A DNA stretch of 59,210 bases from Oehlia diaphana (lineage: Eukaryota > Glomeromycota > Glomeromycetes > Glomerales > Glomeraceae): the NCBI GenBank assembly GCA_003833135.1, contig QZLH01000342.1:3904-63113 (forward strand). The letters are read 5' to 3'. Shown here piece by piece: positions 45,632 through 59,149 of this stretch. The notes beneath the pieces were generated by a model that ran no database searches, was not told the DNA's origin, and saw only the letters and a program-made list of their open reading frames with translations. A program made the translations under genes and the position numbers. Every line of letters starts with the position of its first letter. Within the stretch, counting starts at the first letter, position 1.

Positions 45632-47166
45632 TTTATTATGATCTAGATCGGGTTATTAAGATAGAATACCTAGTTTTTTTATAAGGATTTTTTTTAGTGA
45701 ATTCTTGTATAATATTAAAATAAAAATATTATTTCACACTGTACTGTGCCGAATCATTCATTAATGAATAGTGAAAACGATTGGATGATCATAATACTTT
45801 TATGTAAATCCGCGAATTGCCCACGTGTTGAAGAGGAATAGTTCTATTTGATAAAATTTATTGTCAGTTTACTATTATTAAATTTCATGGATCTAACTTC
45901 TTATTGGATGTCGATCAATAATTTATTTCTTTAAGTCAACATTGCATAAATAATCGCAATAATAGCCATCTTAATATTCCACGCACATAATTTACAGTAC
46001 TTCGTACATAATTTACGGTACTTCGTTACTCTCAATATTTCCATTTTGAAATTTATATTTCATTCTCAAATTTTCCCAAAAAAGTATCTTGTATTGCCCT
46101 CATTTCCATAATTTTTCATATATTCTTTTTCCATAGCATTCTCATACATTGAGATCATATCCTTCCAACATTTCCTTTATGCATAATTAGATGTACGGGT
46201 AAGTAGCGTCTAAGGCTGAAATTTTGCGCTACTTTTTTGGCCGAAATTAATAAATATTTTTTCGCCATGTTTATTCTTATTTAATCTCGTACAACCATCT
46301 AATCGATCACATATTGATAAGAAATGTTTTGGTTAAAGTAGAGATCCCATTCTCAATATTCTTTTCATCTTAAATTCTTTTCTTTTTATTTTTACATTCT
46401 AAAAAGAAATAATATTTTAAATTTAATAAAATAGTATAAATTACAACATATATATGCATTATGCAACACAAAAGAAACTAATATTATTTGTGAGATATGA
46501 TATAAATTATTTTTTTTTTCCCTTGCATAAAAATTTACGAAAAATTCCGATAATTTTACACAAAAAAATCTTCGCGTCTTAGGCTTACCTCCGTGAAGCA
46601 CAACAATAAGAAATTGGGGGAAACGTATATTTTTTTTTGTTTTGAAAAAAAAAAATTAATTTATTATTATTTATTAAGTAACTATATTAAAATAAACAAG
46701 TTTTCTCTTTTACGTAATCACTAATGTTAATTATAAAGTACATTTGTTATTCATTATTAATAATTATAATTGGAAAGTTAAAAAAAAAAAAACTATTATA
46801 TAGTACAAAATGAAAGAATGCAAATATATCACAAATAACTAATTTTACAATGGTTTTGAAATGCGCTGACTTGATAGTTATGATGGTTAAGCCGTTAGAG
46901 GCTTTAAGGGTATTAAGGCTTGACCTCGTAATATGCATGAATCGATTTTATGAATCTTCGCTCTACAAAGAATTATTTTGAACTTTTAACTAACAAATAA
47001 AAAAAAAAATAATAAATCGTGTTAATAAATGTAGTCCGTAAAAATTATTAAAAACAAAAAAAAAAAAAGAAATTAAAATAAAATAAAATGAATTATAAAG
47101 TTTTATTCTCCTATTCTCCAGCAAGTTAAAATAAATTTGAACATGCTTTGGTTTGTGAATAATCGA
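45632..47166. other. 1.5 kb intergenic region without a gene
   Basis: A/T-rich. A short direct repeat, acataatttac(a/g)gtacttcgt, occurs twice in a row at about 45985-46026. A patch at 46195-46260 (ggtaagtagcgtctaaggctg) is less AT-biased. Neither can be assigned to a known family. Confidence 0.45.
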
Positions 47167-48847
47167 TTACATTAAATTACAAAACGATCCATTACCGATA
47201 CTTACATTATGACATAAAACTTGGAATACTTCGTAATCGTCGACAGCAAATTTAGGAGTATTCGTAATCGCATGTCTATAACATCTTGATTTAGCAGAAC
47301 AATTTTCCTCATTAAATTGTCTTCTCATATCTAAATCAGTTTTACCAAAACAAGGACCAAAAGAAGGATCATCATAGATGGCCTCATTTCCAGGAGTGAC
47401 GCGACTTAATTTTGCTTCGTCAACATTTCCACGATTACCAAAAGAAAATAAAAAACTATCTTTTGTATATTGCCAACGTTTTGTTTTTAAACTTCTCCAA
47501 CCGATAGGATTATATCCACCAATAATTTGACCAGATCCACGAATTTTTAATACAACAACATTTGGACCTTTATAATCACATTTTTCATGAAATACTTTAG
47601 GTGTGAATCCATCTCTACTTCCTCTTAATAATAATTTAAATTCATATCTAACTCTGGTAGAATTATTTGGTGAATTCGTTTGTACTTCAATCCAATCAGG
47701 AATTTTTGATGCTTGTTGTGGTTTTATAAGAGCCGAATCGATTGAAATTATTGGTTTTCTTGGAGGTAAAAGAGAAAAATTTTCGAAATTTTCAGGATCG
47801 TTTTGAAAGTCTGTAATGGTTTGTTCTAATTCTAATGGTAAAATATCTTTTAAAGGCCAAATTTTATCATAAAATTCTCCTTTAGTAAATTCTGAAAATC
47901 TAATTAAGGGTATACATTCTTTTAATATATTACCCAAATCTTGTAAATCTTGATTATTCCAATTTAATAAATCTATTGAAATGGTAATATTAGTAGTAGT
48001 ATTATTATTAACAGTAATAGTGGTATCATTATTATTGTCATTATTATCATTATTATCATTATTATTATTATTATTATCATCAGAAGTATTGTTAATATTA
48101 GTATCTTTTTCTTCTTTAAAATATTCTTTTTGTTGTTGTAATTGAACTATTCCCCATTTAATTAAATAATCCCAAAGTTCAATTTCCTCAATTTGTAAAT
48201 TTTCTTGGTTTAATAATGCAACAAGAATATAATCTTCAAAATTTAAAAATTCTTTACTATCAAAAATTATTTTTGGGTTCCAACAAATTTTATCCATACA
48301 ATAATTTTGTAAATCTTTACATGTTTCCCTTTTAAAGGCAACATGTAAAACTGTCGAAAAGTTCTTTTTTAACCATTCGGTTTTTACGTTAATTAAATGA
48401 TCTTGAATTTGAACAAGTAATTCATTGATTAAAAGTTCATCAGATGCTATTAACAGATCAAGTATAGTTGACCCTTCGTGTTGATCCAAAGGTAAATTTT
48501 TCGTATAAAAGTATCTAAAGAAAATATTTTAGCAAAAGTTTAATAAAAAAATATAATATAATTTAGTATATATATATATATTCGTATTAGATTTTTCTAA
48601 CATATTAAAAAAATACTTACTCTAATATAATATAAAATACTGCGTAAGTTATATTTGGTTTCTTTAGAATGATCTTTTCATCTTCTTTTTTAGCCCATGT
48701 CGTTGATAAAGCAACACGAAAATACGGAGAATTTTCCTTTAAAATACTAGAATGAACCAAAATTTTTTTAAAGTTAGGAAATTCTCCGGCCTGGATGACA
48801 ACATCGGCATCAGATAAATTTCCAAAGTATGCGAATTTATTAGACAT
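47167..48847 (-). CDS. BTB-BACK-TLDc domain protein (copy 4) with an Asn/Asp insert
   Basis: Two exons, 48847-48621 and 48514-47167, give 524 residues. The intron position and phase are the same as in the three copies at 8-16 kb (..IILE / YFYTK), with Glu instead of Lys at the junction. BTB core: KILVHSSILKENSPYF, then WAKKEDE and KKPNITYAVFYIILE. BACK part: LWDYLIKWG and CIPLIRFSEF. TLDc part: FKLLLRGSRDGFTPKVFHE, IIGGYNPIGW, FGPCFGKTDLDM and VDDYEVFQVL. Between the BACK helices is an insert of about 35 Asn, Asp and Thr residues, coded by a microsatellite. It is 31 kb from the other copies and on the opposite strand, so it is not part of the tandem group. Confidence 0.9.
47985..48095. repeat. 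ATT/ATC trinucleotide microsatellite in BTB-TLDc copy 4
   Basis: Runs of attatt and attatc on the plus strand code for Asn/Asp on the minus strand. They stay in frame with the gene, so length changes would be tolerated. Confidence 0.75.
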
Positions 48848-51750
48848 GTTTTTTTGAGGACGTAATTTATAATAATATGAGTATAGGGGATAAGTATGTG
48901 TATATTATATATATTATGTGTGTTATTTTATTATGAAAAATATGAAAAAAAAAGATGAATCTATTTTATTTATAAAATTCGGTTTTATGGGTTTTTTTTT
49001 TTTAATTTTAACTTTTGAAGGGGACATCTTTGTCTTTTTATATTAAAAGACCACTTCGTCTTCCCATTGTTTATTCAACACAACATTTTTATTTAGCCTG
49101 CCAGTTGGACACTTTCACGATCAACATGCGTGATGTAACAGATATTTTTACGGTAAATCTTAACTAGACTAAATACTTGTTTGTGGCTTTTAAGATTAAA
49201 TAAAAAAAAAAAAAAATTTTTTCATCATAAATAATTATAAGTACATGATATTATATAATTAATACTGACAAAATGACATCAATTCATTGTTATTCCCTAC
49301 TTAAGCTTATAAGCTTATAATTTGGCTTTTTCGAAAAAAAAAATTTTACCAGATCAATCATTGAAACTTCCAGTTATAACCCGCAGCGGAATTACACCCG
49401 ACATGCAGGATGTTACACCATCATGGCGGATTTATTGGATTTTTCGATTTATTTATTTTATTAAACGTATCACAGAAAAAAACAAAGATTATTATTTTAG
49501 ATTTATTATAAATAAATTTGAAACACGCGGGAATACTCGAATTTACAAACAAAAATTTATCAAATGTTCAACTACAACGCACAAACAATATCCCTCAAAG
49601 TTAAAGAATAAGAGTTCCTGATTTTGTGAAACAATAAAAAGTTTTCCCCCTCAAAATTTGATTCCATTATAGTATTTAATATAATTTACTATTTTTGGGT
49701 TTGTATATAAGTAGATAATTAGCATTCCGTATAAAATATTCCTCAAAAACAATTTTTTGGGATTTATAATATCCGAATACCTTACATGAGGTTAATGAGG
49801 TTAGTAGATCGATTTGCAAAGATACCCGAGTCCGCGATATACGGTATTACGACATTTGCACATTTCCTCACATGATGTTTATTAAGAATAATGGGTCGGG
49901 TAAATATTAATTATTTATGATAAAAATAAACTATACGCGTCCTTTATTATATCATTTTCCTTTTAAAGGAAAGGTTAATTTTGTCTAATTAATTTGACTG
50001 ACTATCCTTACAGGATTCGTCATTTTTGACATAATATCATGCGATTTTGATTATTTCTATTTATTTGTCATTCTCAATGAATCGTAAACATTTGAACAGC
50101 CTACATTTAAATCATCATCTCTTTTCTCGCAAAAGTTCAACTTAAAAAAATATATTGCGTAACAGCCGTATATAATCATCTAGGCAATGATTTTCTGAAT
50201 ATTAAGAGTTTAAGACTATTATGGTACGAAAGTTGCGTTATTTAATGAATTAATGATCTGATACTGCATGCGCCACATATATAATTCTATTTATTAGTAA
50301 ATAATCATGATATAATTACTCTCACCCATTCTTTGTTTGTCCCTTAAAATATGAACTTTAAATTAAAGAGCTTAATTGTTTTCTTTCTTTATTAAATAAA
50401 TTAAAATTATAAGATTAATAATTAATTAATTATTCCAAAATTTTCAAGAAGTTGCTGAAGAAGTTGTCATTTTATTTCATAAGCTTGAATATATTATTTG
50501 AGCATGTAGATAAAATTTGAAATATGGTTAGATAGAACAATCCGCGCTCATAATGCGAATTGGAATGGGATTTAGAAGAAATTATGGGTAAAGATTGTTA
50601 GTTTTACAAAAAGAAATGTTTCGAATGAATAGCGAGCATCAATAAGAAATAGCCAAGTTAAGCACAAATAATAAGGTAGTTATATAAGAAAAATAATAGT
50701 TTATGATATAAAGTCAAAAACATGCCAGAGTTAGTTCTCGAATTCTACACTAATTCCAATTCTAGATTAAAACCTGTATGTACCAGGAAATTAATGTATA
50801 CTTTTTATCAGACGTAATCCTTTTATTAATGAATTTGCTAATTAAACCTTTTATAAAATTATAGATATTGGATCACTTATTTTATCAAATAAAATACTAT
50901 ACTTATATGAAATAAATATTTTTGCTTCTAGCTAGTAAAATAAAATGAAAGTAATAAAAATACTGGAGTAGTTGACGTCTAAAAGGAGTCATATGATGAC
51001 AGTTCCTTTCACTACTCCGCATTAGCTACCTATGTTCTCGTTAATTTTACTATCCACCCATAAATCATTATTATCTAGTGTAGTGATGTAACTATCCTTC
51101 TTATTAACTTTCCTTTCATAAAACTCTTTTACTATAGTCTTCTTAATTTTCTCCCAAGTTCACGAATTCCATTGCCACATGAAGACACATCCAAGTTGAA
51201 TAATTTTTCAGTCCTAATTCGATCAAAATTTACTTGAATTGGGTTCAGACAGCTGAATCTGATACTTTAAAAAAGATATTGATATCAAGTCTGTATTCAG
51301 TCATAACAAAAAAATTCGTAAATCAACTTTCTTCGATCATGGAAGGCAAACAATAATTACTTACCAGAAGACTCCCAGAAGAAGAGCTATTTTTATTTTA
51401 TTCTAAAGAGTGGTAATCCGTGTCCAATACAATTATAAACAAAGTGAACTATCTGGTATAAAGAACTAGATTATTATCCCGACGCCAGGACTTCACTCTT
51501 CGGATAGCACAATTTTAACAGTAAAACTACGCTACTGAGAAAATGAATGACTATTCATCGAAAAAGATTGTATACGATGATCTTGGGAATTATGATGGGG
51601 AAAGGTCCAAAATCACGTGATTTCTATTTTCTAAAAAAATTTTTATTAGATGATAAATACAAGGGTGTGAACAAAGTTCTTGGCACATGACGTTTTTACG
51701 CTATCCCGTTTGCTTAAGCAAGCATCCTATTCCTAAATTCTAATCAAGAT
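48848..51750. other. Long region without a supported gene
   Basis: About 2.9 kb. The first 500 bases are the promoter side of BTB-TLDc copy 4. An open frame at 49322-49621 has no family resemblance and no clear ATG context, so it is not called. The part from 50900 on is less AT-rich and may hold more decayed sequence related to the Crinkler relic that follows, but nothing could be aligned. Confidence 0.45.
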
Positions 51751-51779
51751 TATTCAACGATCTTACCCTTCGAAGACCG

Positions 51780-52615
51780 TAACGGAATTGACACTTTCGG
51801 AAAGGTCCATTCGTTAAATGCTTTGATGGAGCATCAGTGAATACAGTAAATTTAAGTTGATACTAGCGAATGCAACATCTCTCGGAATGAGACATCGTTC
51901 CTAGGATAATATCTATCCCCATCGTTCATGAAGCTTAATATCGCTCCATCATTCTCAAGTGCCGGTGGCTGGTATATGTAATCTTTAATCGCATGTTCGA
52001 TATTCATTGTCTACTTGGATGCCTTTCATTTCAGCTAACAAAGCCTATATTGTAATATCCTGTTATAAAAATTCTCACGAAGTCTCTTGATTCTTTCCAC
52101 TGCTTCGTACATATCATGGACATCATGACATCATGACATCATGAACGGACTTGTTGATCAAATTCTCGAAGCGAGGCGAGCTCCTCAAGCAGTTCCTGTT
52201 CACTGCTCGAAGTGGCGGCAGTTACGGGCAATTCGATTATGTCTGAATACATTCTCGGCTAGGTGAGTCAGGAAAGTATTTCGAAATTTTTCTTATTAAA
52301 AGGAGTCGGTATTGTGAGCAAGAGTTTTCTCAATTGATCGTCATGATAGCTAAAAATTTCTACTTTCTATAACTTTAAGTCCTTCGCTTTGACGTTTTCG
52401 GGAATATCTATCTCCTCTCTAATAATTTCAAAAAATAACTCGCCATCTATCAATGCTAGAATTATGATTTTGATACCATTCGAACCATCTCGACGAAACG
52501 ATTCTAATGGCGAGTTATTGTGACTTTTATGAGGGCCCCAACAAGCTCATTTCCATTAATATGGACAGGAAAAGCGTTCGCAGTCGTATTTCATTCGACA
52601 AGACAGAGTAAAGTG
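51780..52615 (-). pseudogene. Decayed Crinkler (CRN)-type effector gene
   Basis: Fragments follow each other in the order expected for Rhizophagus Crinkler-like proteins, but with stops and frame changes. From the 5' end: LCLVE, a TGA, then NTTANAFPVHINGNELVG at about 52600-52530, the characteristic header; IDGELFFEIIREEIDIPEN at about 52430-52370; IIELPVTAATSSSEQELLEE at about 52255-52190; then LENDGAILSF and YYPRNDVSFREML at about 51970-51890. GC content is higher than around it. Crinklers were described first in oomycetes and occur in Rhizophagus as candidate host-targeted effectors. The C-terminal effector domain was not found, so the copy is broken and incomplete. Confidence 0.65.
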
Positions 52616-52983
52616 ATAAATATTTCAGGTTGTATACTATTTTTTGTGAAATAATGGTGCAAACTAGGACAAATGAGATGAAATTTTATTTGCGAAAAAA
52701 AAAATACAGAGGTAGGGTTAGTGATCAACTGATCATTCACGTGTGATCAACCATATTTGACGTCTTCGATACTATAAGTAATTTAAGGTTGTTATCAGTT
52801 ATAGAATTTATTCCTTTCAACCCATTCCAAATCAGTAAAATCTATATGGTTATCAGTTGTGTATGGTGTGACAATCAAAAAAATTTTTTTCGATATTTTT
52901 TTATATAAGCCGCTAAAAATTTTTTTGAGAAACAATTTATTCTCTGATTATTTTATGAATTATTTTTTGTTTAAGAGAATAAA
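52616..52983. promoter_or_regulatory. Upstream region of ERG11 with clustered GATCA and an E-box
   Basis: Three GATCA words (52723, 52731, 52745) and one CACGTG (52738-52743) are packed in 30 bases about 240 bases before the ERG11 start. Sterol genes in several fungi are controlled by SREBP-type bHLH factors that bind E-box-like sites, so a link is possible. Similar GATCA words lie upstream of ERG24. This is pattern-based only. Confidence 0.35.
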
Positions 52984-55011
<2,028 letters not shown>

Positions 55012-56025
55012 TATTATATTGTAAATTATACTGAAATGTAATTTTACACACAATATATTATATATTAACAAAAATATATTTAAAATTATTCAACAAATTG
55101 AAATTATTTATAATAAAAATTGTCATCAAAAGTTACAACTTTTTACACTTGCTACTAATTTTTTGTAATAAGTGGCTAGCTACAAACAAATTATAATAAA
55201 GAAGGTTAATATATAATTTTGTTAAATTCTAATCAATTTTTTAAATAAATTGTATTTATTAATTAATAAAAACAATTTAACCATTAATAAAAACAATTTA
55301 ACCTTGTAAAATTTATTTACCTAATATTTTTGTTTAAAACTTGTAAAAGGGCATTGCTAAATCTCACCACAGGTGATTTTCACACCAGCTTTAGCAAATA
55401 TTAATGGGCAGAATTTCATGATATTTTTAATTCTGTCCAAAATTTTACCCTAATTTTTTCTAATCATATTTTTTTAAAATACAAGAAATTGAAATAGAAA
55501 ACTTTTTTTCAGATACAAATAGATTTCTTTTAATTGTAAAATCATTTAATCTGAAATAATTATTAAAAAAAAACTTAGTTTTAACTACTATAATATCATT
55601 TAATTTTTACTAAAATTTGTAATTATTAAAATTAAAAGAGTATTACTAAATCTTACTGCAAATATATTCTTACCATACAACTATTAGCAAATATTAATGA
55701 GGTAATATTTTTAATTTTACTCTAATTTTAGTAAAATAACAATTTATTAGCAGCCAATATTTAAATAATATATATTTATTAAAATAATTTTTTATACATA
55801 AACTTTTGCATTTTTTTATTAAGTTATTTAAATATTTTCAAATTATCATTTTTTATAATATAATTTTATGGATTTGGTTTTTTATCGCAATAGCAAAATA
55901 TCACCAGTACCTAATATCACATGAAATTTTATATCACATGACTTTTCGTAAAATTTATTTCAAACAATTTGAAGCATTTAGCATTTAAAATATTTATTAA
56001 ATATTAATTGTTACATTGAGAAACA
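55012..56025. other. AT-rich intergenic region with a diverged direct repeat
   Basis: A segment at about 55345-55450 (gcattgctaaatctcacc .. agcaaatattaatgggcag) recurs in weaker form at about 55635-55735 (gtattactaaatcttact .. agcaaatattaatgaggta) in the same orientation, 290 bases further on. They are probably two old copies of one small element. There is no coding sequence. Confidence 0.5.
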
Positions 56026-56575
56026 TTACATTAAACAAATAATAAAGCATAATATTAAAAGTTTATTAACAAATACAAAACCATTTGGATTCCTGCTTTT
56101 TGGACAAGAAATATTAATGAAAAATGGACAGTTTAACTTTTTTGTAGTGGTATCTTTAGTGAAATGTGGTTCATAAGTGCGGCTGTGAGCACAAATAAGT
56201 GTTCTTCGACAAACAACACCAGCTTCGCGAGTTACACGATCCTTAATTATGCAGAATCCTTGTCGTTTTGACCATTTATCAAGAAAATCTTCACACTCTT
56301 CCAATGTATGAAATTTTTTTTCAGTATATAAGGAAGTGTGTTCATCTTTATTAGGTAAATTTGACTCGTCTAAAAAAAGTAAATTTTAGTAACTAATAAA
56401 TTTGTACTCTAATCCCATAACCTAATCCATACCCTAATCCATACCTTAATCCCATACCCTAACTCTAACTCTAATTCTGTACCCTAATTCCATACCCTAA
56501 CTATAATGACATTTTCCATGTTTTCTTACCTTCATTAACTATAGGTTCCAATATTTCTAATATTTCTTCATTCAT
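56026..56575 (-). CDS. Truncated FAR1 DNA-binding-domain protein
   Basis: Two exons, 56575-56530 and 56369-56026, give 129 residues. After an acidic start (MNEEILEILEPIVNE) comes the FAR1-type domain: HTLEECEDFLDKWSKRQGF, VVCRRTLICAHSRTYEPH and LNCPFFINISCPKSRN, with the usual Cys and His spacing. FAR1 domains come from Mutator-like transposases. The family normally continues for hundreds of residues after FVFVNK; here the chain ends after 12 hydrophobic residues (LLILCFIICLM). It could be a domesticated short DNA-binding protein, but a truncated relic is more likely. The intron holds telomere-like repeats. Confidence 0.7.
56407..56505. repeat. Interstitial telomere-like CCCTAA repeats
   Basis: About 100 bases of degenerate units such as ataccctaatcc, cccataccctaa and ctctaactctaa, lying in the intron of the FAR1-type gene. 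CCCTAA is the common eukaryotic telomere unit, but spacing and sequence vary, so this is an old or imitation array rather than a chromosome end. Confidence 0.6.
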
Positions 56576-57955
56576 GATATTTCGGGTATAAGTAAAAAAA
56601 GAGTGATAACTTTTGGAATTATAAAAGAGTATAAAGAAAAAAATAAGAGAGCGTGAGAAAAAAATTTTTTGATCAGATTGATATCATTCAAAAAAAAAAA
56701 ATCACGTGCAAATGATTAAATGATTAGTCAGACTAGTTTATTGATAGTTTAATTAACTATATAAAGTCACATGATATATCAGACTAGCGATATTTCGCTA
56801 TAGCGATAAATTACTATTTTCTAATTTTATTTATTATTGTAAATTTTTTTTTTTTGCAAGGTAGTGCAATTCATGAGTTTATTAGTTATATGGAATTACA
56901 GATTTTTCTGCTATAAGTATAACTAATCTATTAAAACTTTGAACCAGTTCTCCATCTTATAGATTGCTCCTATATCCTACTATCATCAATATGAAATTTA
57001 CTTATATCCTCCTATTGTAGCTATCAGATTATATAGGATCATTATTATTCTATGGCTTTAGTATATACTTTCATTATCCTTTAAATAAAAAGGAGAATTG
57101 TATATATATTTATATATCTTGATATTATTATATATTTTTTAAATTACCCTATTTTCTTTTTTAATAAACTGATTTATATATTGACTTATTTTTTCAAGAG
57201 AAATTAACCATTGTTCATTGTGTTTAAGAATTTTCCTTCCTTTTAAATCATATGTATCACTTTCTATTTGCTAAGTTGAAATTTATTTATATGCAATATG
57301 TTGATATGCTGGTATTTTCTTCTTTAAGTCTTGTTTCTTGATCACTTATGTGTGTTCCCATTCTGTTATTAGGTTACAACGTAGTTGTTAAATAATTCTA
57401 TAAAATTTATTAACAAAAATTTCTAAAAACAGAGTAGTAATTATTAGTGTAGCTTTTTTTGACTTAACAATAGATTTGAGTTTTTTATATTTTTCTTTTG
57501 GAAAGAAGTTCCTTAATATTAAATATATAAAAGGAATAGGTAATTCCTGATTAGAATTTGTAATATAGACAAAAAAATTCCTATTCCATAACATCAATTG
57601 TTATATGTCTTATTATTATAAATTTTTAATTAAATATATTTGGTATAAATTATATAATAAAAATAAAATTTAAATTTTAAATCAGTTATTTTTATTTTAA
57701 TTATTAAGAAATATTTTATATTTATATATTTTATTTTTAAATATAGTGCTGAAAATCTATACTCAAAAATATAATTATAGTATTAAAAAACTTTACTACT
57801 TTAAAAAAAACAAAATTAAATCAGTAATTTTATTATTTAAAAATAAATACTATTTAAATTATTATTCTATAAAAAATATTTTACAAAAATATACTTTTAT
57901 ACTTAAAATATACTGAAATAAACAAAAATTAAATATCATTTAAATATAATTAAAG
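56576..57955. other. AT-rich region, no gene seen
   Basis: Includes a short palindromic patch, gcgatatttcgctatagcgat at about 56786-56806. The rest is A/T-rich with no supported reading frame, repeat family or RNA gene. Confidence 0.45.
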
Positions 57956-57959
57956 ATGG

Positions 57960-58165
57960 TGCCACAAATAAGTAATTGTGGAATATTTGCGATATGCAGT
58001 ATTGCAAAATATTGCGGATTTTGAAGTCTATATATCTGCAATTCTATAATCCATAATTAGACGCAATTCTGCAATTTTTCCACAATTCTGCAAATGATCT
58101 GCAATTTCGTAATTAATTGCAGAATTGCAGATTATTTGTAGAATTGCGGATTGCCCGCAAAAAAA
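57960..58165. repeat. Self-complementary element made of GCAATTCTGCAAT / ATTGCAGAATTGC words
   Basis: Many short copies of gcaattctgc, tgcagaattgc, attgcggatt and tgcaattt run in both orientations, so the stretch can fold on itself. The same words recur at 59170-59200 (tggaattgcggatt .. aaccgcaattc) at the right edge. It resembles the other self-complementary elements in the window in design but not in sequence. The borders are uncertain. Confidence 0.6.
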
Positions 58166-58434
58166 ATAATAATTTTTTTAATAAATGTAATTTTTTTAAT
58201 TAACTAATAAAGAAACCGATTTCTTCTTATTACTAAAAGTAAAAAAATTTGGTTTTTCATTAATAAAATTTTTAAAAAAAGTTATTTATTTTTTAGAAAA
58301 AACATACCAACTGGTTAATTTGATGGTTATTGATATTAATAGTTAATGATCTGGATTAGATTATCAGATAGCATAGTACAAATCAAATAAGAATTGCATT
58401 ATGCAATTTTAAATTTTTTTTTCATTTTAAAAAA

Positions 58435-58965
58435 ATAACACTGTTCTTTTTTTTGTAAATTCTGGCCTGGAACTTGGAAATGTAGACCAATGAGTATTTT
58501 AAGGGGGGAAGCGAGAGGTTCTTTTTTTTGTTTTTTTATATAAGAACATTTATTAATGTTCTTTTACTTCTTTTTTTTGTAGATTCTGGCCTGGAACTTG
58601 AAAATGAAAACCAGTGAGTATTTTAAAGGAAGGGAAAGCAGTTTTTTTTATTTTTTTTATGTAAGAACGTTTATTAACGTTCTTTTACTTCTTTTTTTTG
58701 TAGATTCTGACCTGGAACTTAGAACTTGAGACTGGTGAGTATTTTAAAGGGAGAGCAGGGTTTTTTTATTTTTTTATGTAAGAATATTTATTAACGTTCT
58801 TACTTCTTTTTTTTGTAGATTCTGGCCTGGAACTTGGAAATAGAGACTGGTAGATGTTTTTAGAGGGAAAAGCGGGGTTTTTTATGTTTTTTTTTATGTA
58901 AGAACGTTTATTAACGTTCTTTCACTTTTTTTTTGTAGATTCCAGCCCAGAACTTTAATTAGTAT
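58435..58965. repeat. Tandem array of five about 120 bp units with splice-like signals and a conserved palindrome
   Basis: The word attctggcctggaactt begins at 58459, 58583, 58704 and 58819, and a diverged copy (attccagcccagaacttt) begins at 58939. Each is preceded by a T-rich tract ending in tgta(a/g) and, in the first three, followed about 32 bases later by a tgagtatttt word, like an acceptor and a donor around a mini-exon. Between units lies aagaac(a/g)tttattaa(t/c)gttctt, a 9-base stem with a tatt loop, at 58542, 58663, 58780 and 58900. Confidence 0.8.
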
Positions 58966-59149
58966 TATTAAGTTCACCATTGTTGTCTGTGTTTGATTTA
59001 GTTTTTGGCACAGTTGCGCCATTTCAGAAATTATGGTTTATTATTTCTAATAAATAATAAATAAATAAATTTATTAAAAAATTTTTTTTAATTAAATTTA
59101 TATTTATAAAACTGGTGTGTTTTTTATTAAATTATTATTAGAAAAAAAT

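Noticed and set aside
49322..49621. 99-codon open frame
   Set aside because: Composition is Lys/Ile-rich as expected from random AT-rich DNA. It opens at a non-ATG codon, and there is no domain, splice structure or family resemblance.
56407..56505. A true chromosome end
   Set aside because: Units are degenerate, only about 100 bases long, and unique genes and repeats continue on both sides.
58435..58965. Protein-coding gene with repeated exons
   Set aside because: The cores look like mini-exons, but the frame across joined units is not constant and no start or flanking gene was found, so it is reported as a repeat with an open question.
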